DNA of 64,000 nt from Actinacidiphila cocklensis (lineage in GTDB: Bacteria > Actinomycetota > Actinomycetes > Streptomycetales > Streptomycetaceae): assembly GCF_907177275.1 (NCBI RefSeq), contig NZ_CAJSLV010000067.1:1-64000 (forward strand). The letters are read 5' to 3'. Position 1 is the stretch's first letter. Each line of letters begins with the position of its first letter. Below the pieces are notes generated by a model, which was given only the letters and a program-made list of their open reading frames with translations, was not told the origin of the DNA and made no database searches. A program made the translations under genes and the position numbers. Below are positions 1 through 8,373 of the stretch, one piece after another.

Positions 1-1
1 C

Positions 2-169
2 GCGCTGATCGGCGAGGGCCTGACCAACCGCCAGATCGGCGAGCGGCTCTACCTGTCGGAGAAGACGGTGAAGAACAACGTCTCCCGGCTGCTCAGCAAA
101 CTCGGCGTCGAACGTCGCATCCAGGCCGCGGTCATCGCCACCCAGAGCGGTCCCGGGCAGGCCCGCTGA
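2..169 (+). CDS. LuxR-type response regulator, C-terminal end (partial)
   Basis: Only the last 55 residues lie in the window. They form a LuxR/NarL helix-turn-helix: the recognition helix region reads LTNRQIGERLYLSEKTVKNN and is followed by a second helix, VSRLLSKLGV, the usual end of NarL/DevR-type response regulators. The gene converges on the GAF sensor kinase only 40 bp away. In actinomycetes such regulators often pair with DosS/OsdK-like kinases, so the two may be partners, although the convergent arrangement means they are not one transcript. The receiver domain is outside the window, so the class is inferred from the DNA-binding end alone. Confidence 0.85.
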   Translation, partial: ALIGEGLTNRQIGERLYLSEKTVKNNVSRLLSKLGVERRIQAAVIATQSGPGQAR

Positions 170-209
170 ACGACTGACTGCCAATGGTTGACGCGAGCCC
201 CCGGGCTCC

Positions 210-1940
210 TCACGTATTCGGCGCCAGTGGCACGGTCCACTCCAGGCAGGTGCCCCCCTCAGGGCCGGGACCGGTGCTCATCCGGCCGCCGCGGCGTTCC
301 GCGCGTACGGCGAGGCTGTGCAGGCCGCTGCGCGGCACATCCGCGGGAATGCCGACCCCGTTGTCGGTGACGGTCACCGTGAGGCTCCCGGATCCGACGA
401 CCAGCGACACCGCCACCCGGCTCGCCCGCGCGTGACGGACCGCGTTGGACAGGGACTCGACCAGCACGGCCACGGCGTCCTCGACCACAGGTTGCGGCAC
501 ATCGGTGTCCAGCAGACCTTCCATGTGCAGCGCGGGCGTGAAACCGAGTCCGCGTGCGGCGTTCTCGATCTCGGCCGTGGCACGCGAGCGCAGCCCCTGC
601 GGTCGGCGCTCCCCTTCCCGGGCACGCAATCCGAAGATCGTCGATCGGATGATCTTGATCGTTTCGTCGAGGTCGTCCACGGCACGCAGCAGGCGCTCGC
701 TGGCTTCCGGATGGTCCACGAAGCGCACCGCGCTCTGAAGGGTCATCCCGGTGGCGAACAACCGCTGAATGGCCAGGTCGTGCAGGTCCCGGGCGATCCG
801 GTCGCGGTCCTCCAGCAGGGCCAGCTGTTCCGCTGCACGCCTGCGCTGGGCCAGCTCCATCGCCAGCGCCGCCTGCCCCGCGAAGGCGAGCAGCGGCCCG
901 GTGTCGGCCTCGGTGAACGGCGGTGCCTGCTCCCGGCGCCCCAGCAGCAGCGCGCCGCGCGCTCCTTCTTCGGTCATCAGGGGCACGGCGACGACCGGCC
1001 CGAGGCCGGCGAATCGGGGCGGTCCCACCGTCACCCGCGGATCCTTCTGGATCTCGGCGGTGGTGATCGGCTCGCCTGCGGCCATCGCCGCGCCCATGAA
1101 CGAGCCCTCCAGAGGCAGGACCAGTCCCTGGTGGTCCTTCGCGTCCACTCCGGTGGCGATCATCACCCGCAGATCCGAGCTGTTCTCGACGGTGAGCGCC
1201 ACTGCCCCCAGGTCCGCGTCGAGGATGCTGCTGGCATGCCGCACGATGCCTCGCAGCACGTCCATCTCGTCGGCCCCGGACAGCAGTGCCGCGACGATCT
1301 CGGCGTTCGCCTCCATCCAGCGTTGCCGGTCGCGGGACTGCTTGTACAGCCGCGCGTTCTCGATGGCCACGCCGGCCGCGACCGCCAGCGTTCGCAGCAC
1401 CGTCTCGTCCTCGCTGTCGAACTCCCCGCCGCCGCGCTTCTGGGTCAGGTAGAGATTCCCGAAGACCTCCTCCCGCACGCGGATCGGCACCCCGACGAAG
1501 GAGTGCATCGGCGGATGGTTCGGCGGGAAGCCGTAGGACGCCGGATGCTCCGAGATCTCCTCGATGCGCAGGGGTTCAGGGTTGCGGATCAGCTCGCCGA
1601 GGATGCCGTGGCCGGACGGCAGCGGGCCGATCGCCGCAGCCTGTTCCTCGGTCACCCCGACGGTCAGGAAGGCCGACAGGCGCGTTCCCTCGATCACGCC
1701 CAGTGCCCCGTATTCCGCGTCGACCAGCACCACGGCCGACTCCACGATCTGGCGCAGCACCTGCGGCAGGTCGAGCTCACGGCCCACGGACAGCACGGCT
1801 TCGAGCAACCCGTGCACCCGGTCCCGCGTGCCGCGCACCGCGTTGATCCTGACCTGCAGTTCGTCCAGCAGTTCATCGAGCTGCAGCCGGGGAAGCTGCC
1901 CGGCGTCGCCGCCCGAAACCTCGCCCACCGGTTCCTCCAC
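210..1940 (-). CDS. Two-GAF sensor histidine kinase (DosS/OsdK-like)
   Basis: A 576-residue cytoplasmic sensor kinase with no membrane segment. It has two GAF domains (about residues 50-200 and 220-375), then a HisKA_3 dimerisation domain whose phospho-acceptor histidine is in RDLHDLAIQRLF (about residue 395), then a HATPase_c domain with the N box (LSNAVRHARA) and G box (DNGVGIP). Layout and length match the DosS/DosT/OsdK family that senses oxygen or nitric oxide. The stretch HPPMHSFVGVP in the first GAF corresponds to the segment that carries the haem-ligating histidine in DosS, so haem binding is plausible but unproven. The neighbours (USPs, Acg-like nitroreductase, PPOX proteins, P-type ATPase) are typical dormancy/hypoxia regulon members. 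The partner is possibly the convergent LuxR regulator. Confidence 0.9.
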   Translation of the reverse strand: MEEPVGEVSGGDAGQLPRLQLDELLDELQVRINAVRGTRDRVHGLLEAVLSVGRELDLPQVLRQIVESAVVLVDAEYGALGVIEGTRLSAFLTVGVTEEQAAAIGPLPSGHGILGELIRNPEPLRIEEISEHPASYGFPPNHPPMHSFVGVPIRVREEVFGNLYLTQKRGGGEFDSEDETVLRTLAVAAGVAIENARLYKQSRDRQRWMEANAEIVAALLSGADEMDVLRGIVRHASSILDADLGAVALTVENSSDLRVMIATGVDAKDHQGLVLPLEGSFMGAAMAAGEPITTAEIQKDPRVTVGPPRFAGLGPVVAVPLMTEEGARGALLLGRREQAPPFTEADTGPLLAFAGQAALAMELAQRRRAAEQLALLEDRDRIARDLHDLAIQRLFATGMTLQSAVRFVDHPEASERLLRAVDDLDETIKIIRSTIFGLRAREGERRPQGLRSRATAEIENAARGLGFTPALHMEGLLDTDVPQPVVEDAVAVLVESLSNAVRHARASRVAVSLVVGSGSLTVTVTDNGVGIPADVPRSGLHSLAVRAERRGGRMSTGPGPEGGTCLEWTVPLAPNT

Positions 1941-2167
1941 TCACGCCGACCTGCAGATCCGGGACGATCCCCGCACCACGGTAGCCGTCAGCAGAGCTCG
2001 TCGCGCCCGCTACGAGCGACCAGAGGTGGCACCGCCTCGTCGTGCGAGCCGACGGACACCGGGCAGGACCATCCGGCCCGCCCATGGGCAGAGCGCTACC
2101 GGGCCGGCGGCGAGGCTGCCCTGCGGGTCCTCGGAGTCCCCGCCGGGCCTTCCCGCTGTGCCAGGCG

Positions 2168-2830
2168 TCAGCCGGAGCCCGCCCTGATGCGGCGCCCGGT
2201 GATGCGGACGGGACTGATCCGTACCCACATCTCGCGATCGCCGCCGGCCCAGGGAGCGCTGCGTGCCCGGGCGCGGAGCCGGCGGACATCATCGGCCTCG
2301 GTGACCTGAGTGGCCGGCCCGAGGACCAGCACACTCCAGCCCTCGCTGAGAGCTTCGTCCACCCGGTCCACCTCGAACGCCACGTCGCGGCCGACCGTTG
2401 CGGAGGGTGCCGCGGTCGGTGCGGTCCTGAAGGCGATGGTCCCCCCCTCCACGGCATAGTTGACCGGCAGGATCGCCGGGCCGTCCTCCGTGGTGACCGC
2501 GACCCGGCCCACCCCGTGGTCGGACAGCAGAGCAAGGCATTCGTCGCGGCCGAGAGGCGTGAAGACAGGGTTGACGGCTGCCTCGCCCATGCCAGGTGGC
2601 ATCCCTGCCGCGCCACCGCGCAGTTGCGGGACGGTGGACTCCAGCGCATCCGCCACCCGCAGCATGAAGGTCGGCCCGGGGAGAGCGGTCGGCTCCTCCT
2701 CGACGTACCGCAGATAGGCGGCAGCGATTCCGGCACGCTCGGCCACCTCCTCGCGGGTGAGGCCGAGCTCTTCACGGCGCAGCGCGAGCCGCCGACCGAT
2801 GTCGCCTGCGGGAACCGGATCCTGCGGCAT
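2168..2830 (-). CDS. Xre-HTH / pyridoxamine 5'-phosphate oxidase-like fusion protein
   Basis: 220 residues in two parts. The N-terminal Xre/Cro helix-turn-helix (about 10-70) includes LGLTREEVAERAGI and TFMLRVADALEST. The C-terminal PPOX-like split-barrel (about 90-215) has the typical GVGRVAVTTEDGPAILPVNY start and an ending with APWAGGDREMWVRI. PPOX-like proteins of this type bind flavin or F420, and the fusion to a DNA-binding domain suggests redox- or flavin-linked regulation. A close paralogue lies at 3150-3833 in the same orientation, and both sit beside the GAF kinase, as in actinobacterial hypoxia clusters. The paralogue shares the GWSVLV(L/I) and PWAGGD motifs, so the pair probably arose by duplication. 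The substrate or ligand is unknown. Confidence 0.85.
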   Translation of the reverse strand: MPQDPVPAGDIGRRLALRREELGLTREEVAERAGIAAAYLRYVEEEPTALPGPTFMLRVADALESTVPQLRGGAAGMPPGMGEAAVNPVFTPLGRDECLALLSDHGVGRVAVTTEDGPAILPVNYAVEGGTIAFRTAPTAAPSATVGRDVAFEVDRVDEALSEGWSVLVLGPATQVTEADDVRRLRARARSAPWAGGDREMWVRISPVRITGRRIRAGSG

Positions 2831-2834
2831 GCGA

Positions 2835-3067
2835 TCACGTCCGTTCGTCGGTCCGGACGCTCATGGTGTCACGGGGCGGTTCGCCGAGGACGGTTCTGAG
2901 CGCCCCGCGCTCGGCCGCACGGGCGAAGACGTCGTAGGCCTCATCCATCTGGGCCAACGCGAAGGTGCGGGTGACCAGTGAGGCAGCCGGGACATGCGCA
3001 CCATGCCGACGATGCCGCCTGCCGGTCGCGCACACGGCGTCGACCGCGTACGCGCCCTCGACATCAC
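2835..3067 (-). pseudogene. Remnant of a zinc-type alcohol dehydrogenase (C-terminal end)
   Basis: The minus strand carries SLVTRTFALAQMDEAYDVF followed by ARAAERGALRTVL, which is the characteristic C-terminus of medium-chain zinc alcohol dehydrogenases. It ends just upstream of the Xre-PPOX gene. Upstream of this piece the reading shifts frame (a GGIVGMVRM-like stretch is in another frame) and no catalytic or Rossmann domain is present, so it is a decayed 3' remnant. Zinc alcohol dehydrogenases are frequent in DosR-type clusters, which fits the setting. Confidence 0.55.
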
Positions 3068-3149
3068 AGCCGTGACCGGCCGGACGGTAAGTTTGTCAGG
3101 CCAGGGGAAGCTGGCCCGCCCGGGCCGTTCGGCGCCGAAATCAACGGTG

Positions 3150-3833
3150 CTACGACCCGCCTGACATGCTTCTGATGTGGCGCCCCGTGACCTCGCCCGG
3201 CCCGATGCGTATCCACAGGGGCCGGTCTCCCCCGGCCCATGGCTCCACTGTGAAGTGCTCGGTGAGGCGTCGCACCATGGCCGGGTCCTCGATCCGCTCC
3301 GCGACGCCGGTGATCAGGACGCTCCAGCCCTGGCTGAGGCGGTCGTCGATGCGGTCGACCTGGAAGGACACCCTGGCTCCCGTCTCGGGCGCGGCTGGGC
3401 CGCCGTTGGCCGTGCGGTACAGGATCGACCGGGCCTCCACAGCGTAGTTGACCGGGAAGACCGCGGGGCCGGGCTGGACGGGCAGGGCGACTCGGCCGAC
3501 TCCCCGAGTGCCGAGCTTGTCCCAGCATTCGGCTGTGGTGAGCCGGATCAATGCGGGGCGCGGCGTCGGCGCGCTCTGCCCCGGTGGCAGATCACCGCGC
3601 CCTTCGAGCAGCTCGTGATACGTCATCTGCAGCGCCGCAGCTATCCGGAGGAATCCGCCGGGGTCGAAGCCCGGACCTTGTACGAGCAGGTGCTGGAAGT
3701 ATCGGGGCGTCATGCCGGCCTGGGTGGCCAGAGCGTTTTCGCTCAGGCCGAGGGCTGCGCGGCGTCTGCCGATACGACGCGCGATGGCACCGGGCTCGGG
3801 CGCCCGCCCATCGGGTCCGGCGTTCGCATTCAC
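3150..3833 (-). CDS. Xre-HTH / PPOX-like fusion protein, second copy
   Basis: 227 residues from a GTG start. The start is chosen because a good ribosome-binding site (AAGAAGGTGG) lies a few bases upstream; a longer in-frame reading to 3908 would add a low-complexity leader. Domain order is the same as in the neighbouring copy: an Xre HTH (about 15-75, with LGLSENALATQAGMTPRYF) and a PPOX-like flavin/F420 split barrel (about 95-225, with GVGRVALPVQPGPAVFPVNY and FTVEPWAGGDRPLWIRI). It probably shares the redox-linked regulatory or oxidoreductase role of its paralogue. It faces away from the P-type ATPase, so the 3834-4144 region should hold divergent promoters. Confidence 0.85.
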   Translation of the reverse strand: MNANAGPDGRAPEPGAIARRIGRRRAALGLSENALATQAGMTPRYFQHLLVQGPGFDPGGFLRIAAALQMTYHELLEGRGDLPPGQSAPTPRPALIRLTTAECWDKLGTRGVGRVALPVQPGPAVFPVNYAVEARSILYRTANGGPAAPETGARVSFQVDRIDDRLSQGWSVLITGVAERIEDPAMVRRLTEHFTVEPWAGGDRPLWIRIGPGEVTGRHIRSMSGGS

Positions 3834-4144
3834 AGCAGATCCACCTTCTTCGCCCGGCGGTTGTGGAGAGCGCCCGCCTTCGGCGGGCGTGGACAGGCCG
3901 TTTACCACAAAACAGGCGGCCTGCTACTCCAGCCTCACTCACCAGTCCGGCGAGCGCCATGCGGCGCGTACGTTCCGCCGTGGTGCGGCGTGCCGCTCCC
4001 GGGCGGTTCCGACCTGGCCCGGGCGGCGGTCGCCCTCGTCCGCGGGCCACGGACATCACCCGACCGGCCTCCGGCGCCTCGCCCGTCGCCGGCCGGCCGC
4101 GAGGATAGTGTCACAGAGCGTGTCATCACACCCGTGGAGGCAAA
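3834..4144. other. Intergenic region between divergent genes
   Basis: About 310 bp between the start of the second Xre-PPOX gene (minus strand) and the leader of the P-type ATPase. No coding pattern was recognised. It should contain divergent promoters. The stretch TGTCACAGAGCGTGTCATCA near 4110 has a short inverted-repeat look, but no confident promoter was identified. Confidence 0.4.
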
Positions 4145-4228
4145 GTGCTCTGGACTGAGTCGGGTGCCGCCGGTACCGGTCGCGCGGCGGACCGGGTGGC
4201 GCGGATCCGGACCGAGCTCCGTGCCTGA
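4145..4228 (+). CDS. Possible 27-residue leader ORF upstream of the ATPase
   Basis: GTG at 4145 is preceded at ideal distance by GGAGG (4136-4140), the strongest ribosome-binding site in the region. The frame runs 27 codons (start VLWTESGAAG) and stops at TGA 4226-4228, overlapping the likely GTG start of the ATPase at 4221. Such an arrangement would couple translation of the ATPase to a leader peptide. The alternative is that the ATPase itself begins upstream in its own frame and this ORF is fortuitous. No homologue is recognised. Confidence 0.3.
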   Translation: MLWTESGAAGTGRAADRVARIRTELRA

Positions 4229-6887
4229 GGAGCCGTACCCGTCGCCCCACGCGGACCGGGCAGGGGTCGGACTGCCGCAGCGGGAGGCGGACCGGCGCCT
4301 GGCGGAGTACGGCCGGAACGAGGTGGGCCGCCGGCGACGGACCCCCGTGTGGTCCCGCGTCCTGGCTCAACTGAGAGACCCGCTGATCCTGGTGCTGCTC
4401 GGGGCGCTCGTTCTCACGCTGGCGATCGGGGACCACCCGGACGCCGTGGTGATCGGCTTTGTCGTTGTCGTCAACACCTCGGTCGGGGTCACGCAGGAAG
4501 TGCGGGCCGACCGCGCGGTGGAGGCGCTGAGCGCCATGTCCGCGCCCATCGCCCGGGTGCTCAGGGACGGGGTCGAGCGCCAGGTGGCCGCCATGGAGGT
4601 GGTACCCGGCGACGTCGTACTGCTGAGCGAGGGGGACATCATTCCCGCGGACGCGTCGCTCCTGGAGTCCTCGGCCCTGCTCGTCGACGAGTCCGCGGTC
4701 ACCGGCGAGTCGGTGCCGGTGGAGAAGGGGACGGGCGGAGAAAGCGACTCGGTGCTGCGCGCCGGGACCATTGCCGTCCACGGCCGCGCGGTCGGGGTGG
4801 TCACGGCGACCGGCGCGGCCAGCACCCTGGGACAGATCGCGGCCCTGCTCGACACGAAGACCGGGACCACGCCCTTGCAGCGCCGCCTGGCCGGGCTGGG
4901 ACGGATTCTGGCTCTGGTCACCATCGCCTTGTGCCTGGTGGTCCTGATCCTCGGACTGGCCAGGGGCCAGAGCCTGGAGGTGATGGCGGTGACCGCGGTC
5001 AGCCTGGCGGTGGCGGCCGTTCCCGAGTCGCTTCCGGCCGTTGTCACCCTCAGCCTGGCGTTGGGTGCGCGGAGGATGGCAGCCCGCCACGCCATCGTGC
5101 GCCGGCTGTCCGCGGTGGAGACCCTCGGCTCGGTGACCATGCTGGCCACGGACAAGACAGGCACCCTGACCGAGGGGTCCATGGTCGTCGAGGAGGTGTG
5201 GACACCACGCGGCGCGGCAACGCTCACCGGGATCGGATACGCCCCCCTGGGCGAGGTCCGTCTCCGGTCGGGGGCCGAGGAACCGCTGGCCCGCGAGGCG
5301 GTACGGGACCTCTTCGTCGCCGCCGCCCTGTGCAACGACGCGACGCTGAGCGCGCCGGAGGAACCGGACGGCGCCTGGACCGCACTCGGGGACCCGACCG
5401 AGGCCGCCCTGCTCACCGCCGCAGGGAAAGCAGGGATCGACCACGAGCGTCTCGTGCGCGAGCGTCCGCGAATCGGCGAGGTGCCTTTCGACAGCACTCG
5501 CCGCAGGATGACCACCGTGTGTCGCACACCTGGTGGTGACGTGCAGGTCTGCCTCAAGGGGGCACCAGAGGCAGTCCTGACGCCCGGCGTACTGGCCGAA
5601 CCGGCGAAGTTGTTGGAAGACGCCCGCCAGGAAGCCGCTCGCCTGGCGAACGACGGCTACCGCGTACTGGCAATCGCCCGGACGACACGGGCACAGGCCC
5701 CAGCCGACCCGCAGACGGCGGAGTCCGGACTGGCCCTGCTGGGTCTGGTGGCGATGAGCGACCCGCCCAAGCAGTCGGCCGCCGACACGCTGGCCGCGTG
5801 CCGCCGGGCCGGCATCACCACGGTTCTGATCACCGGCGACCACCCGGCGACCGCGGCCGCGGTCGCCGGACGTCTGGGCCTGCTCACCGGCACGCACCCG
5901 AGCGACGTGGGGTCGCACGGGCACGTGGCAGGACGCGCATGCGTGGCAGGAAAGGCGGAGGCCCCCGACCAGCAGGTGGTCACGGGTGGGCAACTGGCGG
6001 CGGGTGAGATCGCGGACCTCACCCGGGTGCGGGTCTTCGCCAGAACGAGCCCGCAGCAAAAACTCGAGATCGTTCAGGCCTGGCGCTCCCAGGGGAGGGT
6101 CACGGCCATGACCGGAGACGGCGTCAACGATGGCCCCGCCCTCCGCCACGCCGACATCGGCGTGGCCATGGGTCACCGCGGCACCGAGGTCGCACGGCAA
6201 GCAGCCGACCTCGTGCTGGCCGACGACGATGTGGCGACGATCGTCAGCGCCGTGAAAGAGGGGCGACGCATCTACGACAACATCCGCCGATTCCTGCTCT
6301 TCGGAATGTCCGGGGGGACGGCGGAGATCGCCGTCATGCTGCTCGGCCCCCCGATGGGCCTGGCCCTCCCGTTGCGCGCCGGGCAGATCCTGTGGATCAA
6401 CCTCCTCACCCACGGCCTGACCGGCGTCGCCATGGGGGCGGAGCCGGCCTCTCCAGGTGCCATGAACCGACCGCCGCGCCCTCCGCAGCAGCACGTCCTC
6501 GGCGATGGCCTGTGGAATCGCGTCCTGATCTTCGGTGCCCTCATCACAGCTGTCAGCCTCGGGGCGGGACTCTGGGCAGAGCACCGCGGCGGCACCTCCT
6601 GGCAGAGCATCCTTTTCCTGACCCTGCTCACCGCGCAGCTCGGGCTCTGCCTGGGCCTGCGAGAACGGTTGCTGACCTGGGAGAACCCGTGGCTTCCGGC
6701 CGCTGTGACCACCTCCGTCACACTGGGCGTCGCCGCGCTGTACGTTCCTGCGCTGCGCACCCTGCTCGACACGGAGCCGCTGAGCGGCTGGGAGCTGCTT
6801 CCCGCGCTGCTCGCCGCCGTGCTGGGGCTTGCCGCAGGTCGTGAAGGACGGCAGAGGAGACAAGGCGGCACACTCCGCGAGACCTGA
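4221..6887 (+). CDS. P-type cation-transporting ATPase (P2/CtpF-like)
   Basis: About 888 residues: a membrane pump that moves a cation at the cost of ATP. It has an N-terminal cation-ATPase domain (AEYGRNEVG), a transmembrane pair (DPLILVLLGALVLTLAI), an actuator motif TGES, and the PESLPA membrane motif between M4 and the phosphorylation site DKTGTLTEG. These are followed by a nucleotide-binding domain (KGAPEAVL), the hinge motif TGDGVNDGPALRHADIGVAMG, and C-terminal membrane helices. PESLPA and the overall plan point to P2-type Ca2+/Mg2+-like pumps related to mycobacterial CtpF, a hypoxia-regulon member. The GTG at 4221 gives a normal length, but in-frame starts further upstream (for example near 4130) cannot be excluded. 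The transported ion is not predictable from sequence alone. Confidence 0.9.
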   Translation: MPEEPYPSPHADRAGVGLPQREADRRLAEYGRNEVGRRRRTPVWSRVLAQLRDPLILVLLGALVLTLAIGDHPDAVVIGFVVVVNTSVGVTQEVRADRAVEALSAMSAPIARVLRDGVERQVAAMEVVPGDVVLLSEGDIIPADASLLESSALLVDESAVTGESVPVEKGTGGESDSVLRAGTIAVHGRAVGVVTATGAASTLGQIAALLDTKTGTTPLQRRLAGLGRILALVTIALCLVVLILGLARGQSLEVMAVTAVSLAVAAVPESLPAVVTLSLALGARRMAARHAIVRRLSAVETLGSVTMLATDKTGTLTEGSMVVEEVWTPRGAATLTGIGYAPLGEVRLRSGAEEPLAREAVRDLFVAAALCNDATLSAPEEPDGAWTALGDPTEAALLTAAGKAGIDHERLVRERPRIGEVPFDSTRRRMTTVCRTPGGDVQVCLKGAPEAVLTPGVLAEPAKLLEDARQEAARLANDGYRVLAIARTTRAQAPADPQTAESGLALLGLVAMSDPPKQSAADTLAACRRAGITTVLITGDHPATAAAVAGRLGLLTGTHPSDVGSHGHVAGRACVAGKAEAPDQQVVTGGQLAAGEIADLTRVRVFARTSPQQKLEIVQAWRSQGRVTAMTGDGVNDGPALRHADIGVAMGHRGTEVARQAADLVLADDDVATIVSAVKEGRRIYDNIRRFLLFGMSGGTAEIAVMLLGPPMGLALPLRAGQILWINLLTHGLTGVAMGAEPASPGAMNRPPRPPQQHVLGDGLWNRVLIFGALITAVSLGAGLWAEHRGGTSWQSILFLTLLTAQLGLCLGLRERLLTWENPWLPAAVTTSVTLGVAALYVPALRTLLDTEPLSGWELLPALLAAVLGLAAGREGRQRRQGGTLRET

Positions 6888-7242
6888 ACGGCCTCGGCGG
6901 CACGCCGGGAGGGCGGGACAGCGCCGTGGCGACGCCGCCAGGGCCGCCCGGTCCCGCCCATTTCCCCGTCGTCCACGACTGACGTTCTGCTGTGCCGGAT
7001 GGGCAACCCGGACTCGCCGCACCGCGAGACCCGCGTTGCCGTCCGCCACGGGCTCCCACCCCCAGCCTCCCGGTCCTGCTGTCCCCGGGCCGCCGGTCGG
7101 CCAGGATCGGGGTCCGGCAGGGCCGCGCTCGGGGGGCCGCCGGCCGGATTGCGGCGGCCGCAGGGCAGCCGCAGGCTGGGAAGCGGGCTGCGTTCGCCTG
7201 GCCTCCAGCCCATCTCCGCTCGGGCTCGACGCAGGAGGAACC
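6888..7242. other. Non-coding gap
   Basis: About 355 bp between the ATPase and the first USP. No gene, repeat or transposon remnant was recognised on either strand. It probably holds the 3' end of the ATPase transcript and the USP promoter. Confidence 0.4.
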
Positions 7243-8118
7243 ATGGACACAGCGGCGCGGCAGCACCACCTGCTCGGCCCGGTCGTGGTCGGCACGGACG
7301 GCTCGGACCAGGCGACCCGGGCGGTGCTCTGGGCGGCGGCCGAGGCGACCGCACGTGATCAGCCGCTGGCCGTGGTCCACGGTGCGGGTGCCAGGCACGC
7401 GCGCTACTGGACCCCCGACAGCCCCCTGACCGCGGTCGACGAGGGCCGGGCCGTCCTCGACCTGGCAGCGGCGACCGTCGGCGACCGGTATCCCGGACTG
7501 AAGGTCGACACCGTCCTGAGCCGCGCCGATCCCGGCGAGAGCCTCCTGGAGGCGACCGGTCCCGAGAGCACCCTGGTGGTCGGGTCCCGTGGGCACGGCG
7601 GTTTCGGCAGCCTGCTGCTCGGCTCGGTGGGACTGCACGTCTCCGCCCGCTCCCGCGGTCCGGTGATCGTCGTCCGGGAGGTGACGGAGCCGGCGGCGGG
7701 CGCGGTCGTGGTCGCCGTGCGGGACGACGGTGACCGCGGCGCCCTGCGGTTCGCCGCGCTGACCGCGCAGGCCCGCGGGGCCTCGCTGCGCGTGGTCAGC
7801 GCGTGGATGTTCCTTGAGGGCGCGGGCAGCATGGTGGCGGTCGTCGACGATGTGGGCGAGATCGCCAGGCTGGAGATCGAGGCGACGGAGCGGACCGTGG
7901 ACCCGGTCCGTGAGGAGTTCCCCGGCCTGGCCATCACCGAGGACGTCGTCAGGTCCCGGTCGGTGGCCGGCTCCCTGGTCGAGGTCTCCCCCACCGCGGA
8001 TCTTCTGGTGATGGGTGCCAGGCGACCGGCTCGCTCCGTCGGGGCGCCCCTGGGCAGGGTCACGCACGCCGTCCTGCACCACGCCCGCTGCCCGGTCGCG
8101 GTGGTCCCGCGCGGATGA
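7243..8118 (+). CDS. Universal stress protein, tandem UspA domains
   Basis: 291 residues with two UspA domains. Domain 1 (about 12-145) begins VVVGTDGSDQATRAVLWAA and has the ATP-binding loop VVGSRGHGGFGSLLLGSVG. Domain 2 (about 150-290) has a weaker first strand and ends VMGARRPARSVGAPLGRVTHAVL...CPVAVV. The start is ATG 7243, preceded by GGAGGAA. Tandem USPs are typical DosR/OsdR-regulon members in actinobacteria and are thought to bind ATP and modulate the non-growing state. Domain 1 keeps the G-2x-G-9x-GS pattern of ATP-binding USPs; domain 2 is degenerate at this site. Confidence 0.9.
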   Translation: MDTAARQHHLLGPVVVGTDGSDQATRAVLWAAAEATARDQPLAVVHGAGARHARYWTPDSPLTAVDEGRAVLDLAAATVGDRYPGLKVDTVLSRADPGESLLEATGPESTLVVGSRGHGGFGSLLLGSVGLHVSARSRGPVIVVREVTEPAAGAVVVAVRDDGDRGALRFAALTAQARGASLRVVSAWMFLEGAGSMVAVVDDVGEIARLEIEATERTVDPVREEFPGLAITEDVVRSRSVAGSLVEVSPTADLLVMGARRPARSVGAPLGRVTHAVLHHARCPVAVVPRG

Positions 8119-8373
8119 GCGCACGCCCAGGACGCCGGCGCTCGCGGTCGACCGATGTGACGGCACCGGTGGAACATGGCCGCTGAAGGCGGCGGAACCC
8201 GACCCGCCACGGCGTCGGGCGATGGGGCTCCCGACCCCCGTGAGCCCGTCAGACTACTCTACCGCGACCTGCGGAGGGGGCCGTTCGGACGCCCGCCGGT
8301 GACCAACGGCCCTACCCCACGCCGGTGCCGGTTCACCAGACTGGGGGCCAGGACGACCGGTGAGGAGGCCGCC

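Noticed and set aside
318..2309. A 663-codon open frame on the plus strand opposite the sensor kinase
   Set aside because: It is the antisense shadow of the GAF kinase gene; composition (His/Arg/Pro/Gln rich) lacks any domain and such long shadows are normal in 70% GC DNA.
4056..7295. A 1079-codon minus-strand open frame opposite the P-type ATPase
   Set aside because: Low-complexity Gly/Arg/Gln-rich translation without domains; the opposite strand has all P-type ATPase motifs in order.
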